A stretch of 64,000 bases of DNA, taken from positions 69,552,123 through 69,616,122 of the forward strand of contig OY720636.1 in assembly GCA_963169105.1 (NCBI GenBank). The letters are read 5' to 3'. The DNA is from Ceriagrion tenellum (taxonomy: Eukaryota; Arthropoda; Insecta; Odonata; Coenagrionidae). The translations under genes and the position numbers were made by a program. Position 1 is the stretch's first letter; each line of letters opens with the position of its first letter. Positions 40,201-45,560 of this stretch are shown here, in pieces. The notes beneath the pieces are model-generated. The model searched no databases and was not told where the DNA came from. It saw only the letters and a list, made by a program, of their open reading frames with translations.

Positions 40201-43200
40201 GATTGTAACAATTACCCTAACTTGCAGAGATGTTTCCACCTATCTGAAGTGGGGTCCTGAGAATAACTCCCGAGAAAAATGTGAAAATCATTTCAGTGAC
40301 AGTAATCTCAGTCATTCATATGTTATCAGGGGCATCAGAGGGAGATGGATATAAAACGACACGTGATTGTAAGGCTTACCCACGATAAACCAATTATTAT
40401 GACACAAGAGTAATAAAGTTTTCTTCCGGGATCAGAAAAAAAAGGGTGAGTGAAGGAATTGCTTTACCACAGTAAAACACCGCAATCCAGCTACCAATGT
40501 TAAAGAATTATCGAACTCATGAGAGGTCGGGTTACGTCTTTTATTGTCAGAATTGATTGCATATCACTAAATTTTATGCAACACCAATAAACGGCGAACC
40601 TCACTCGTTTGTTCAGGGTGACACCCAATCATTATTCGTCCCTAAAATCCGAAAAATTATGTTATCAAACCCAAGAACTGAGTAAAGACAGTTTGCGAGG
40701 CATCGTCCGGTCATATTAGACCGGTCGTACTTTCTCGGTCTTGACAGAGGAAGTCTTAATGCCCCAGCCCGGAGACCCAATGGTCGCGAGGTCGAATCAA
40801 ATCTCGAACATCTTTTATGAGGTATTGGGTGCGCCATAATTATGTGTGATCGCGCGACTTTCGTTCTAAACCTGCGTCCATGACGTAATCACCTGCGTAT
40901 AGAGTTAAGTTAGTCCATTCGCCGATGACACAACATTACCAAAGGAAACCTCACCGACCGCATGCAGAGTTTTACTCACAAATAGCGGTGACAAAATGTA
41001 TGGACAGCGTAAAGATTTGATATCATCATAAACTCTCACCCATTTACGTCTAAGTTAAGGTCACTGCAAATATAGCACAGCACACGAAGTAGTCGGAATT
41101 TTTGTAAACCGACCTCATATGTGAAACGTCCAAGAACAAGTTGTGTCCTTAGTGCACATTACCAGTGCTATGCGTTTTTTTTACTTTATTTCTGTGCTTT
41201 TCTCTCTGGAGGAAATCATATGCCAACTGCTAATAACAATGCACGTAACTAACCCTCGTTGCTATTCAAAAAGTTTTTTACCGATCGTAAAATACAAAAA
41301 TAACTTGTCAAAGGAGTTACAAGATGGTTAATGACCAATAACACATTTGATGCCATTCAGGATAAGTTATTATTTTAAGTTCAATGATGGTAGTCAATTA
41401 CAACAAAATTTAACTAAAAATGCAATTCAATTATGCGCTGTTACTGGAATTATTTTCGATGTAAGAATTGTAACCAAATGGTTGTAATACATAATGATAA
41501 CTTAGAAAGTAATCGCAAATCTAGAGTAAATTTCTGCTTCCACAGCTTCTACTCTACATTCAATGATACATTGTCAGCTTTTATACATATTACACAGACA
41601 ATCCACTTCACTACACTCATTTAACACCGATTTCCCAAAGGATCTGCGCTAAGACTTTGTTTTCGATATTTCAACGACGTGAAAATGTGGCGTCTCATAT
41701 GCCTCGTTATTTCCGAAGCAGTTGCATGAGATGGCCCACATTTTTCTCCATCAAAATGCAACCTTGCTGACTATACATTCTTTGACAAAACTAGAAACCT
41801 GTCCACAGTTTGAAGCTAAACAAGACTTTCAGCTGCATACATTCCGCAATCTTCTAGCGTTGTGTTCACTAATGCACCCATTGGGCGAGTTTTCATCAAA
41901 CGACGAATTCTCCAACCGCCCTTACGTATCCGTAAAAAAAGAAAATGATCATTAATTCGCGAGGGTATCTACGGGGGTAAACATGTAGTCATTAATACAC
42001 CCAATAGATCCACTCCACTTTTAGCCTTGTTATCGTGAATGAGAACCTCAGGCGTATCATTAACTTAATGTACGATTCAATCCATTTGATGAATGGAAGA
42101 TGGCACTGTTTACGTATGTATATCCTCTACTTTGTATTTTTTATTTCTACTTTTTATCTTTGTATTCTTAAGAACGAACTTTTTCACCACCTTTATGTCC
42201 TAGAAAAGGAAAAATAAGAAATATTCACCCCATGAATTATTGTGTGATAATTTATTGTTTCTCTATTTAATATTTTCCCACTTCTTCAAAATAATTTAAT
42301 ATGTAGAGTATGAGCTCCATTACCATATTGTATTGTTGTATGTTCTTAGCGAACGACAAATGTCCATGAACAATAAAGATTTCTTTCCTTACGTAACTTC
42401 ACTTATGTACGTTTGCCCGTAATCATGGTAGGCCCAGCAAAACTACATACTGAGGAAGCAGCTGGGAGGTTTTTACTCGTAGGAAATTACTGAGAATAAA
42501 TACATTTATTTTTTGAGCGATTACAACATGTCAGAGTTCATTACTAATTACTTTCGAAAAAGCTCTGCTATCCGTTAAAAAAATAAGCACGTGAGGCATT
42601 CTTATCAGTTTGCGTGTGTGGGTCAGAGGGTACAACTCTAGGATATAACCCTAGCAATGGCCTTTACCCTCTATTCTCAACCATGCTAAACCCCTTTGTG
42701 GAGGATTAGGAGCTACAATGGAAATGCAGAAGCTATGTTTGTCTTAGAATAGAGATTTAAGCGGTATTCGTGGGTCGTTGAGTATATTTTTTAATCACTG
42801 CTCAAATAAGTCGAAAAACAAGTTTTAGGCCCACATTTCATTTGAGTACATATTTATTGCAGTGGAACTCTCCGCACATACAGAAATTTAAATGTTAGAA
42901 ATGTATTTTTCACGTTTTTTGCTTTAAAAATATATGTAATGACTCCGGTTTTCGGCGAGATATTAGAACTTCGGTGAAATGTTAAATTTTGGCATACATA
43001 AAATTCATTAATAAGATAGTAAATTTAGGATAATTATTAGAAACGATTTTACACATAGAAAGTACTGTAAAAGCCGCCACTGGGGCGTGTGGCACGGGGT
43101 GATTCCACGCCATGCATATATCACTCTACACTGTTCAAATAAAAAAATTCGCATGCTACTCCGGCCGCCAGACGCAGACCAAAAAGCAGTGCGGAAAACA

Positions 43201-45137
43201 ATGCGCCGTCAGACCAGAAACTAGGAGAGTGCTAAGTAGACGAACATGTTAACATGCAGTTTTGCAACACACTTGTAAAGATATAACAACTGGTTAGTAA
43301 TATTAATTCGATTAATATATGAATACTACGAATTCATTATGAATCACACTAACAACGAAATCATGCCTGATATTTCAAGCGGGGCGAGTTGTTAATAATG
43401 ATGACATGTATTTAAGCAAAATTACAGTCTACTCTACCTAATGAGGCTGGGAGATTCATAGAACTGGTCAATCACAACTTGCGGAAAAATTACATTATAA
43501 TATTGCGAAAAAAACCCTGATAACTATACAAAATGTCTTATTTTTTGTTTGAAAGAGATTCTGTACATGAGTCATGGAATTACAGTAAAACCGCTCTTAA
43601 CAACCACTCATATCAAGCGACCACCCCTCTCAGCGACCATCTTTCAGCACAACCGTCGGTGGTCGCTTAATTCAGGTTTCACTGTTGGCGTACATAAAAT
43701 TTAAATGTATTGAAATTTCCCAATAGCAACAAAATTATGAGGAAACAAACACCATCAGTATAGGTTTTAAGAAAACCCACGCTTCAAGAGTTTTTTCCAT
43801 TTTTTTTCAAATCAGCAGCCCGTTCATTTGCAGAATATGTACTCCAAGAAACTGAACCCCTGTCGAACGATCATCTTTCAGCGGAACCGTCGGTGGTCGC
43901 TTAATACAGGTCTCACTGTATTACGAGACATGCGTATGTTTTGAGCCGTAAGGCTACAGGTTAAAATAAAAACGAAATCCCAAAAGAGAAAAAATCAGAA
44001 AAATGCATTTGTTTAACTTTTTTCTATCAATTTAACTGATAAGAACATACAAGCAAAGTTTCGCGTAAATCTGCATGTTGACAAAATCATTTTTACCACC
44101 AACATCAGCTACATCCGTTGTGGTGGCTTACGGGTAGAGATTGGTAAATTATCGTGATTTTCATTTGAGGTAAATTAACGTGATAAATAACGGTAATTTT
44201 TTAAAATTACCGTATTTTTCCGGCAATTTTTATATTTATACATTTAATAGCTAAAAGAGGGTTAAGTAGGTAAGCAAATAACAATGGGCGCACGGCATTG
44301 AAACCGTTACTATTGCTACATTAATGTATTAGAAATAGAATAAAGAAAGTTTATGCACAAATACTGAAGCCCACATGGTATTTGGCGTTCTTCTGTTTGG
44401 TATGAGAAATTTCCGTTAAAAATGATAGCCCCCACAAATATTCCACAATTAAAAATATTACACAAATAAGTTGCACGTGCCTTCATTCATAATATATATT
44501 GTATTAAAAATATGTAGACTTGGCTTAAAATATTGTGTGGAATATATAGGCATGAAAAATATCTGAGACGGAGGTGAATATTACCAAAAATCACGGTAAT
44601 TTTCAGGGGCTGCGGTAAATTACGTAGCATACCACGGTAATTTACGCAAACTACCGCGGTAGATTTCAGAATGGCCCGTCTCAACTTACGGGGTACAGCC
44701 ACAGAGTAACTATATAATAATGGTACAAAGGTGAGTTTACTCTATGGTACGATAGAATGGAAATGTACTGAATATAAATACGTAATAAAGCAGAGGTTGC
44801 GTTTGCCTAAAGATAAAGGTTAAACGGTGTTATATAACCCTAGCTGTGAGAGAACGTGAAAATCCCCGGTCGAGGACTATCCTCGCCCCGAACTTCCCAC
44901 CGCAAACGCCGGGCAGAAAGCACAACAACACCGACGGCCTTCAGAGCATTCCCGCTCCTGCATTTCCCTTTCACACCCACAGCCGCTTTACGTAACCACC
45001 ATGGAAGAGAAGATCGAAAACTCCAGCGGCTGGACACGGCACACGTGAGAAGGAAACAGTGTCGACGGGTACTCACCTGCCCTGGGGATCCGCTGGGTCT
45101 CCGGAGGACCCGCGGGCTCCGTGTAAGACTTGAACAT
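7047..45137 (-). CDS. Cytochrome b561, ascorbate-dependent transmembrane oxidoreductase (five spliced coding exons)
   Basis: Join of 45137-45077, 16401-16168, 15016-14808, 7929-7775 and 7215-7047 gives 275 codons plus TGA with no frame break. All junctions are GT-AG. Family members carry electrons from cytosolic ascorbate across a membrane through two b hemes, to regenerate ascorbate in vesicles or to reduce ferric iron. Six hydrophobic helices lie at about residues 46-67, 84-106, 118-136, 152-177, 190-213 and 230-251. The four expected heme ligands are His84 (NWHPLLM), His118 (KIGHAFIH), His154 (LHSW) and His193 (PVHVFFG). The LVYRVFR segment followed by a basic run (about 101-115) matches the ascorbate-side motif, and LHSWIG matches the second substrate motif. 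The core length is usual for animal CYB561. Drosophila nemy and CG1275 are relatives, but I cannot say which is the orthologue. An internal ATG at 16372 would give a 245-residue form. Confidence 0.9.
7216..7774 (-). other. Intron 4 of cytochrome b561
   Basis: This 559-base AT-rich intron has donor GTAAGTG and acceptor TTTACAG. It splits an Ile codon after its second base. I see no repeat or gene inside it. Confidence 0.85.
7775..7929 (-). CDS. Cytochrome b561 exon 4
   Basis: This exon encodes residues 169-219, from WVSGLVSFLYPG to the codons for HWV and the first two bases of the next. It carries the loop SLRASYLPVH with heme ligand His193 and the fifth membrane helix. Acceptor ATTTCAG and donor GTAAGTGA are both clear. 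The exon starts in phase 0, matching the CAG end of exon 3, and ends two bases into a codon, matching exon 5. Confidence 0.92.
8171..9250 (+). pseudogene. Copia gag remnant with CCHC zinc knuckle
   Basis: From an in-frame ATG at 8171 the reading frame runs to a stop at 8807-8809. It resembles copia gag, with FDAKNYNSWKF near its start and a helical LTKKFHNLRYL segment. The open frame begins earlier (8084) but without an ATG. After a frame change and an in-frame TGA at about 8850, the zinc knuckle appears near 8895: Cys-Asn-Asn-Cys, then His five residues on and Cys five further (CX2CX4HX4C). An Asn-rich tail follows. The copy cannot make a continuous gag product. Confidence 0.75.
9262..10545 (+). 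pseudogene. Copia protease and integrase remnant
   Basis: The aspartic protease motif DSGASEHLV lies at about 9271, in a different frame from gag. From 9380 another frame carries the GAG-pre-integrase region, with WHRRLRHIS and CEICISGKQ supplying the His-His-Cys-Cys zinc site, then VHSDLTGPI. A stop at 9875 breaks it. The next frame (9901-10545) holds the catalytic integrase core with FVDDYT, CDNGREY and GVAERMNRT, so the D, D and E residues are still visible, and ends with an FGCVAYV segment typical of copia. These pieces are not joined in one frame. Confidence 0.8.
10546..11584 (+). pseudogene. Copia reverse transcriptase/RNase H remnant with the polymerase core deleted
   Basis: After integrase there is an acidic linker and the VKRPTYLRDY segment that normally sits before the polymerase. 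From about 10818 the sequence goes almost directly to ELVGGLIYAC and DIAAAVSF, which lie near the end of the polymerase domain. The palm with its YVDD-type site is therefore absent, a loss of roughly a kilobase compared with complete copia elements. RNase H follows with GYADADYA, SVSGYVFK and ALSSTEAEFYALA, several stops, and a last open piece at 11306-11584 with YEDNQACI and ADMFTKGL. Known copia order supports the call. Confidence 0.8.
11633..11669 (+). other. Purine-rich tract before the copia 3' LTR
   Basis: An A/G-rich run (GAAGAAAAGGGGA, then GAGGAAGAG) ends just before the TGTTA start of the LTR candidate. This is the expected place for the plus-strand primer of reverse transcription. 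Confidence 0.5.
11670..11820 (+). repeat. Candidate copia 3' LTR (151 bases, TGTTA...TAACA)
   Basis: The segment starts TGTTAGAC and ends AATAACA, giving a perfect 5-base inverted end of the usual TG...CA kind. It follows the purine tract and lies 85 bases beyond the RNase H stop. Without a second copy to align, the right limit is an inference. Confidence 0.5.
11821..14807 (-). other. Remainder of intron 3 of cytochrome b561
   Basis: Together with 7930-8059 this is the host part of a 6.9-kb intron. It is AT-rich and CpG-poor. Small frames here (for example 13082-13348 and 13636-13977) match nothing I know. I see no clear repeat. Confidence 0.7.
14808..15016 (-). CDS. Cytochrome b561 exon 3
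   Basis: This exon encodes residues 99-168. It starts by completing a split Gly codon, then ILVYRVFRGRRKRKLK, the conserved cytosolic ascorbate-side loop. It goes on with His118 in KIGHAFIH, the third helix, His154 in YTLHSWIG, and most of the fourth helix. Acceptor TTCACAG and donor GTGAGGA are clear. Three of the family's most conserved motifs lie in this one exon. Confidence 0.93.
15017..16167 (-). other. Intron 2 of cytochrome b561
   Basis: This 1151-base intron has donor GTAAGTT and acceptor TTCACAG. It holds a minus-strand motif at 15262-15289: CTGATGA, a five-pair hairpin (GTTGC/GCAAC), then AAAACC. It resembles the palindrome cores seen elsewhere in the window. The rest is AT-rich with no gene visible. 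Confidence 0.8.
16168..16401 (-). CDS. Cytochrome b561 exon 2, with internal alternative start
   Basis: This exon encodes residues 21-98. The acceptor TTGCTCTAG lies just outside 16401 and the donor GTAAGTT just below 16168. It carries a short polar N-terminal part, the first helix (TLWLTETVGITAVLLMAIW), the loop YRGGFAWRSDPDLEF, heme ligand His84 in NWHPLLM and the start of helix two. ATG at 16372-16370 sits in a good context (CACCATGG) and would begin a 245-residue protein if a non-coding leader exon were used. The frame stays open to the acceptor, as expected if exon 1 at 45 kb is spliced on. Confidence 0.92.
16445..16790. mobile_element. Pogo/Tigger-like miniature element, copy 1
   Basis: The ends are TTAAAACCCCTCTTAATGACC on the left and the reverse complement of CAGTAAAATCTGTGTTAAGCG on the right. 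The copy aligns along its length with the one at 43583-43918. A third terminus-like sequence (GGTTTCACTG) lies inside at about 16535-16545. No transposase is encoded. It lies just upstream of exon 2, inside intron 1. Confidence 0.65.
16852..17396 (+). mobile_element. Mariner deletion derivative, copy 1
   Basis: The terminal inverted repeats share AAAAAGTAATG followed by a C-rich run at both ends. The interior keeps the end of a mariner transposase gene at 17168-17299. There EVIGSVKTRL, GIQALVNCWRK and GDYMEK match the usual mariner C-terminus, with three in-frame stops. The rest of the transposase is missing. A related copy lies at 39263-39757 in the opposite orientation. Confidence 0.7.
17397..19040. 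other. Intron 1 segment, no gene seen; CpG content changes here
   Basis: CpG becomes frequent from about 17.5-17.8 kb onward. A minus-strand donor-like GTAAGTTG at 18391-18384 follows a GC-richer stretch and could end a leader exon, but this is weak. Small frames show no known domain. Confidence 0.4.
19041..19355. mobile_element. hAT-like miniature element (candidate)
   Basis: The left end is CAGGGTGACCAGATGG, and the right end on the other strand is CTAAGATGACCAGACG. They share GTGACCAGA or ATGACCAGA, as in many hAT termini. The flanks do not give a clear 8-base duplication, so the limits are approximate. No transposase is present. Confidence 0.45.
19356..20218. other. Intron 1 segment, nothing recognised
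   Basis: Mixed AT-rich DNA with ordinary CpG. Two overlapping small frames on opposite strands near 19430-19640 have no known domain. I see no repeat structure. Confidence 0.4.
20219..20470 (-). promoter_or_regulatory. Candidate alternative leader exon and promoter of cytochrome b561
   Basis: On the minus strand a strong donor, CAAG then GTAAGTGC, lies at 20222-20211. Just upstream the DNA is CpG-rich, with about 18 CpG in 20281-20520. A leader exon ending here and spliced to 16401 would be out of frame from its nearest ATG (20250-20248). Translation would then have to begin at the internal ATG in exon 2. This is inferred from one splice signal and base composition only. Confidence 0.3.
20728..20883. 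repeat. Palindromic repeat, 156 bases
   Basis: The left arm starts TGATGAAAAGAACACTTTG and the right arm ends with its near reverse complement. The arms meet around 20805 with a short spacer. Inner parts of the arms read ACTAGTTTCGAC and GTCGAAACTAGT. The arms are imperfect by small insertions. It resembles the palindromes at 31143 and 58600 in outer design, and all have different arm sequences. Confidence 0.75.
20884..22580. other. Intron 1 segment, no gene recognised
   Basis: CpG-normal DNA. Small frames (20881-21153 minus, 21416-21649 minus, 21543-21743 plus) overlap one another on both strands and lack known domains. No repeat is evident. Confidence 0.4.
22581..22757. repeat. Palindrome with hammerhead-like core on both arms
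   Basis: Arms of about 60 bases pair around a GC-rich centre near 22660. Read outward from the centre, each arm has CTGAAGA, one extra A, a hairpin and then GAAAC. In the minus-strand arm the hairpin stem is GGTAGC/GCTATC, six pairs including one G-T. In the plus-strand arm it is GATAAC/GATATC with one mismatch. The centre sequence recurs in part near 23095-23145. Confidence 0.75.
22758..25744. other. Intron 1 segment, no gene recognised
   Basis: Apart from the dispersed motif at 23445-23512 and a partial copy of the neighbouring palindrome's centre near 23095, I see only anonymous DNA with normal CpG. Small frames at 23151-23363 and 24941-25129 show no domain. Confidence 0.4.
23445..23512 (+). 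repeat. Dispersed conserved motif, copy 1
   Basis: CTATATCTACATAATACCC is followed by GCGAGCCGCC and GTGTGGCAGGGGGTG. Related copies are at 43071-43105 (plus) and 48569-48635 (minus). Sequences of this form are common in insect genomes as pieces of interspersed repeats; the parent element is not visible here. Confidence 0.5.
25745..25918 (+). CDS. Candidate small secreted protein or signal-peptide exon (unrecognised)
   Basis: From ATG at 25745 a 57-residue frame begins MKIIFIAIVFPFYMVASA, a textbook signal peptide (short basic start, hydrophobic core, small residues before a likely cleavage). A charged segment with LPLDEEEIKIVE follows. It may stop at 25918 as a small peptide. It may instead be a first exon using a donor such as CAT then GTGAGAG near 25871. 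It lies on the strand opposite the host gene, inside its first intron. I do not recognise the family, and chance frames of this length are common. Confidence 0.25.
   Translation: MKIIFIAIVFPFYMVASAGVYFPQKKRLPLDEEEIKIVENQQHVRVNCSDPRQLRYY
25919..26593. other. Intron 1 segment, nothing recognised
   Basis: AT-rich DNA. A 97-codon minus frame at 26211-26504 has no domain I know and no clear coding bias. Confidence 0.35.
26594..27926 (+). repeat. Satellite-like tandem array, about 280-base unit
   Basis: Five units begin near 26594, 26915, 27193, 27371 and 27652. Each opens with a CTGACATGGTC- or CTGATATGGTC-like sequence and soon has CTCCATATGG, then a GGCAGTTTTCC-like run, a TCACGGAAAA motif and CTTTAAA. 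Lengths are about 321, 278, 178, 281 and 275. The third unit is cut short. Units three and four differ at only about three positions over roughly 170 bases, so they arose by a recent duplication. The first unit is the most diverged. Confidence 0.85.
28350..28680 (-). promoter_or_regulatory. GC-rich island with candidate leader exon of cytochrome b561
   Basis: This island is rich in G, C and CpG. A minus-strand donor, CAACAG then GTAGGTGG, lies at 28355-28342. Its phase would match exon 2 at 16401, but the matching frame runs back to a stop near 28633 without an ATG. If used, it would serve as an untranslated leader with the start at 16372. Open frames on both strands here come from the low stop density of GC-rich DNA. 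No TATA box is evident. Confidence 0.3.
28681..29579. other. Intron 1 segment, nothing recognised
   Basis: AT-rich DNA between two GC-rich islands. No repeat or gene signal is visible. Confidence 0.4.
29580..30110. promoter_or_regulatory. Second GC-rich island with TATA-like element
   Basis: Dense CpG with G/C-rich runs spans about 29630-29900. A TTATATAA element sits at about 30040-30047 and can be read on both strands. On the minus strand it is followed by GCCAATCGG and GGGCGGAG, which look like CCAAT and GC boxes. This could be an internal promoter of the host gene or of an unseen gene. A 210-codon minus frame across it is compositional and resembles nothing known. Confidence 0.35.
30190..30650 (-). 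repeat. Anonymous dispersed repeat, copy 1
   Basis: On the minus strand this aligns with 58890-59370 on the plus strand. Shared blocks include GGAATATGGTACG versus GGGATATGGTACG, GAATTTCTAAC, TCTCGTCAAAA, TGCACCATGCAT and ATTCGAATATGGTCTC. The blocks keep the same order and spacing, with small gaps. No terminal repeats or known protein are evident. Confidence 0.65.
30651..31142. other. Intron 1 segment, nothing recognised
   Basis: Anonymous AT-rich DNA. A 103-codon minus frame at 30840-31151 has no recognisable domain. Confidence 0.35.
31143..31234. repeat. Palindromic repeat, 92 bases
   Basis: The left arm is ACATTCCACACTTTTTC with CCATGGTTTCGAC further in. The right arm is its near reverse complement, TTCGAAACCATGG to GTGTGGAATGT. 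The loop is about 12 bases. The half-site at about 35710-35755 shares the ATTCCACACTTTT and CCGGTTTTGA layout. Confidence 0.75.
31235..31854. other. Intron 1 segment, nothing firmly recognised
   Basis: Two short blocks near 31630-31720 contain similar GTTCTCGA-AT words, suggesting an old small duplication. No gene or clear element is seen. Confidence 0.35.
31855..32255 (+). mobile_element. LINE 3' fragment, end of reverse transcriptase ORF (RTE/I-like)
   Basis: Translation in shifting frames gives YGSEAWTVGK, LKALEAWRWRRLLK and then GKSPQRKTKE-like and REGWRTVVKQ segments. These follow the order seen at the end of many insect LINE polyproteins (YG-E-WTL, LEAFE-W-WRR, RGRPR). Several stops and frame shifts show it is dead. 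Only about 400 bases of the 3' end remain. The exact clade is uncertain. Confidence 0.65.
32462..32545 (+). repeat. Short dispersed repeat with GGCC hairpin and GAAACCGGTT core
   Basis: TTGATAATGGCCTGAAAAGG is followed by CCGAAACCGGTTG. GGCC pairs with GGCC around TGAAAA, and GAAAC follows directly. This is the single-copy version of the core found in the palindromes at 22581 and 61100. AT-rich DNA follows. Confidence 0.5.
32760..33060 (-). repeat. Candidate tRNA-derived SINE
   Basis: On the minus strand the first 50 bases include a B-box-like GGGTACAAATCCC, as in tRNA promoters. A GC-rich body of about 250 bases follows. No matching second copy lies in this window, and no clear A box is seen. 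The 81-codon frame inside is probably accidental. Confidence 0.35.
33233..33560 (+). repeat. Imperfect tandem duplication
   Basis: TAAATCAAA(T/C)TTGACT, the AGCACCGTTTT block and AAAGCGCTCACAT occur twice, about 188 bases apart. CTCCATAAATATCCATTA occurs twice about 143 bases apart. The second unit therefore lost about 45 bases. The function is unknown. Confidence 0.6.
33561..35743. other. Intron 1 segment with weak coding-like frames
   Basis: A plus frame at 34185 begins MGSVVYVLIFLSLLGIQMFI, a hydrophobic start followed by basic residues. It could be a signal or membrane exon, but it has no known relative. A minus frame near 35406-35340 reads MARSIGILLVLIFSALFV before a stop. Both are weak. 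No repeat is evident. Confidence 0.3.
35744..35773 (-). repeat. Single copy of the CTGATNN-hairpin-AAACCGGT core
   Basis: The minus strand reads CTGATAG, the hairpin TGATG/CATCA around TTGTAAG, then AAACCGG. It is the same layout as the palindrome cores, with the G before AAA replaced. The flank holds ATTCCACACTTTT, also found in the palindrome at 31143. Confidence 0.5.
35774..39262. other. Intron 1 segment, no gene recognised
   Basis: Mostly anonymous AT-rich DNA. Near 39000-39080 a B-box-like GAGTTTGATTCCC follows a possible anticodon-arm-like stretch, suggesting a SINE remnant. Small frames have no known domain. Confidence 0.35.
39263..39757 (-). mobile_element. Mariner deletion derivative, copy 2
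   Basis: On the minus strand this aligns with the copy at 16852-17396, including the ACGCATCTCCATTG region and the transposase tail (EEVIRAVKTWLHTQSEDWYR, then GIHVLVNRRRKAIEI). Here the tail frame is better kept than in copy 1. The left-hand terminus with AAAAAAGTAATG is present. The other terminus is missing, so the copy is truncated. The 114-codon plus frame over it is the wrong strand. Confidence 0.7.
39758..43582. other. Intron 1 segment, no gene recognised
   Basis: Anonymous DNA with normal CpG. Near 40730-40820 a GAGGTCGAATC B-box-like word suggests an old SINE piece. A short copy of the dispersed GTGTGGCA-GGGGTG motif lies at 43071-43105. Small frames carry no known domain. Confidence 0.4.
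43583..43918. mobile_element. Pogo/Tigger-like miniature element, copy 2, with TA target duplication
   Basis: It starts CAGTAAAACCGCTCTTAAC and ends GGTCTCACTG, whose reverse complement begins CAGTGAGACC. It is flanked by TA on both sides (43581-43582 and 43919-43920), as expected for Tc1/mariner-pogo insertion. An internal terminus, GGTTTCACTG, lies at about 43674-43683 and bounds a 100-base unit inside the element. There is no coding capacity. It aligns with copy 1 at 16445-16790. Confidence 0.75.
44127..44692. mobile_element. hAT-like miniature element with exact 8-base target duplication
   Basis: CTTACGGG flanks the element at 44127-44134 and again at 44685-44692. The element begins TAGAGATTGG and ends CCCGTCTCAA, an imperfect inverted end of the TAGAGATGGG type known from hAT elements. 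Near both ends are repeated words such as GGTAAATTA and ACGGTAATTT in inverted order. It encodes no transposase. The exact duplication makes this the best-defined insertion in the window. Confidence 0.8.
44693..45076. other. Start of intron 1 next to exon 1
   Basis: The intron opens with donor GTGAGTACC at 45076-45068. The stretch is GC-rich to about 44870 and then AT-rich. A plus-strand frame of 203 codons crosses it and the exon, and is judged a shadow. Confidence 0.5.
45077..45137 (-). CDS. Cytochrome b561 exon 1 (distal first coding exon)
   Basis: ATG at 45137 opens MFKSYTEPAGPPETQRIPRA, followed by one base and donor GTGAGTAC. Spliced to 16401, that single G completes a Gly codon, and the frame continues through STGKLTYTT into the core. 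An in-frame TAA at 45203-45201 and an in-frame ATG-Glu-Ser-stop at 45224-45213 lie upstream, so 45137 is the first usable start. It adds 30 polar residues to the N-terminus. Support is the donor, phase match, open frame and GC-rich setting; no transcript can be checked here. Confidence 0.7.
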
Positions 45138-45560
45138 AACGGTGCGATTCTCGCGGACGGAGCTCAAATCCTGGCCGCCGATCTTCCAGTCGCGCGACTC
45201 TTAAAGCAACGCTCAGGACTCCATGGCGATAGCTTCTTATTTGAGGAGGAGATTGAAGTGGACAGGGCAGGAGAGAGACGAAGGAGGGGAGACGGCGAAG
45301 GGGGTGAGGGGGTTGAAAGGCAACTCGTCCGAGGAGGTTGTACTACTAGGAAGGAGAATGCGCATTATGTGTGTCAGAGGGGGAGGAGCAGAGCTGGGAG
45401 GATAATAGCCCTCCGGGTGGAAGGGGAGAGAACCTGGCTTGCAGTGAGCATTATTTTATGCAAGTAACACGCCGGCGGAAGCCCCCCTTCGCCAGAGGAA
45501 TCTTACTCCCCGTGACGACTCGGGTAAGTCGTTCCCCTCGATCTACGCAGCGAAGATATC
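45138..45560 (-). promoter_or_regulatory. Probable 5' UTR and CpG-rich promoter of cytochrome b561
   Basis: The leader holds a four-codon upstream frame (45224-45213), which may reduce translation. Further upstream, 45240-45420 is strongly purine-rich on the plus strand, with several runs of four or five G. On the gene's own strand this is a pyrimidine-rich stretch, as seen near some start sites. CpG is dense from about 45070 to 45560. I see no TATA box. The start site cannot be fixed. Confidence 0.45.

Noticed and set aside
44856..45467. 203-codon plus-strand open frame
   Set aside because: It runs antisense across the first coding exon and its GC-rich promoter, is Arg/Glu/Gly-rich without domains, and is best explained by low stop density.
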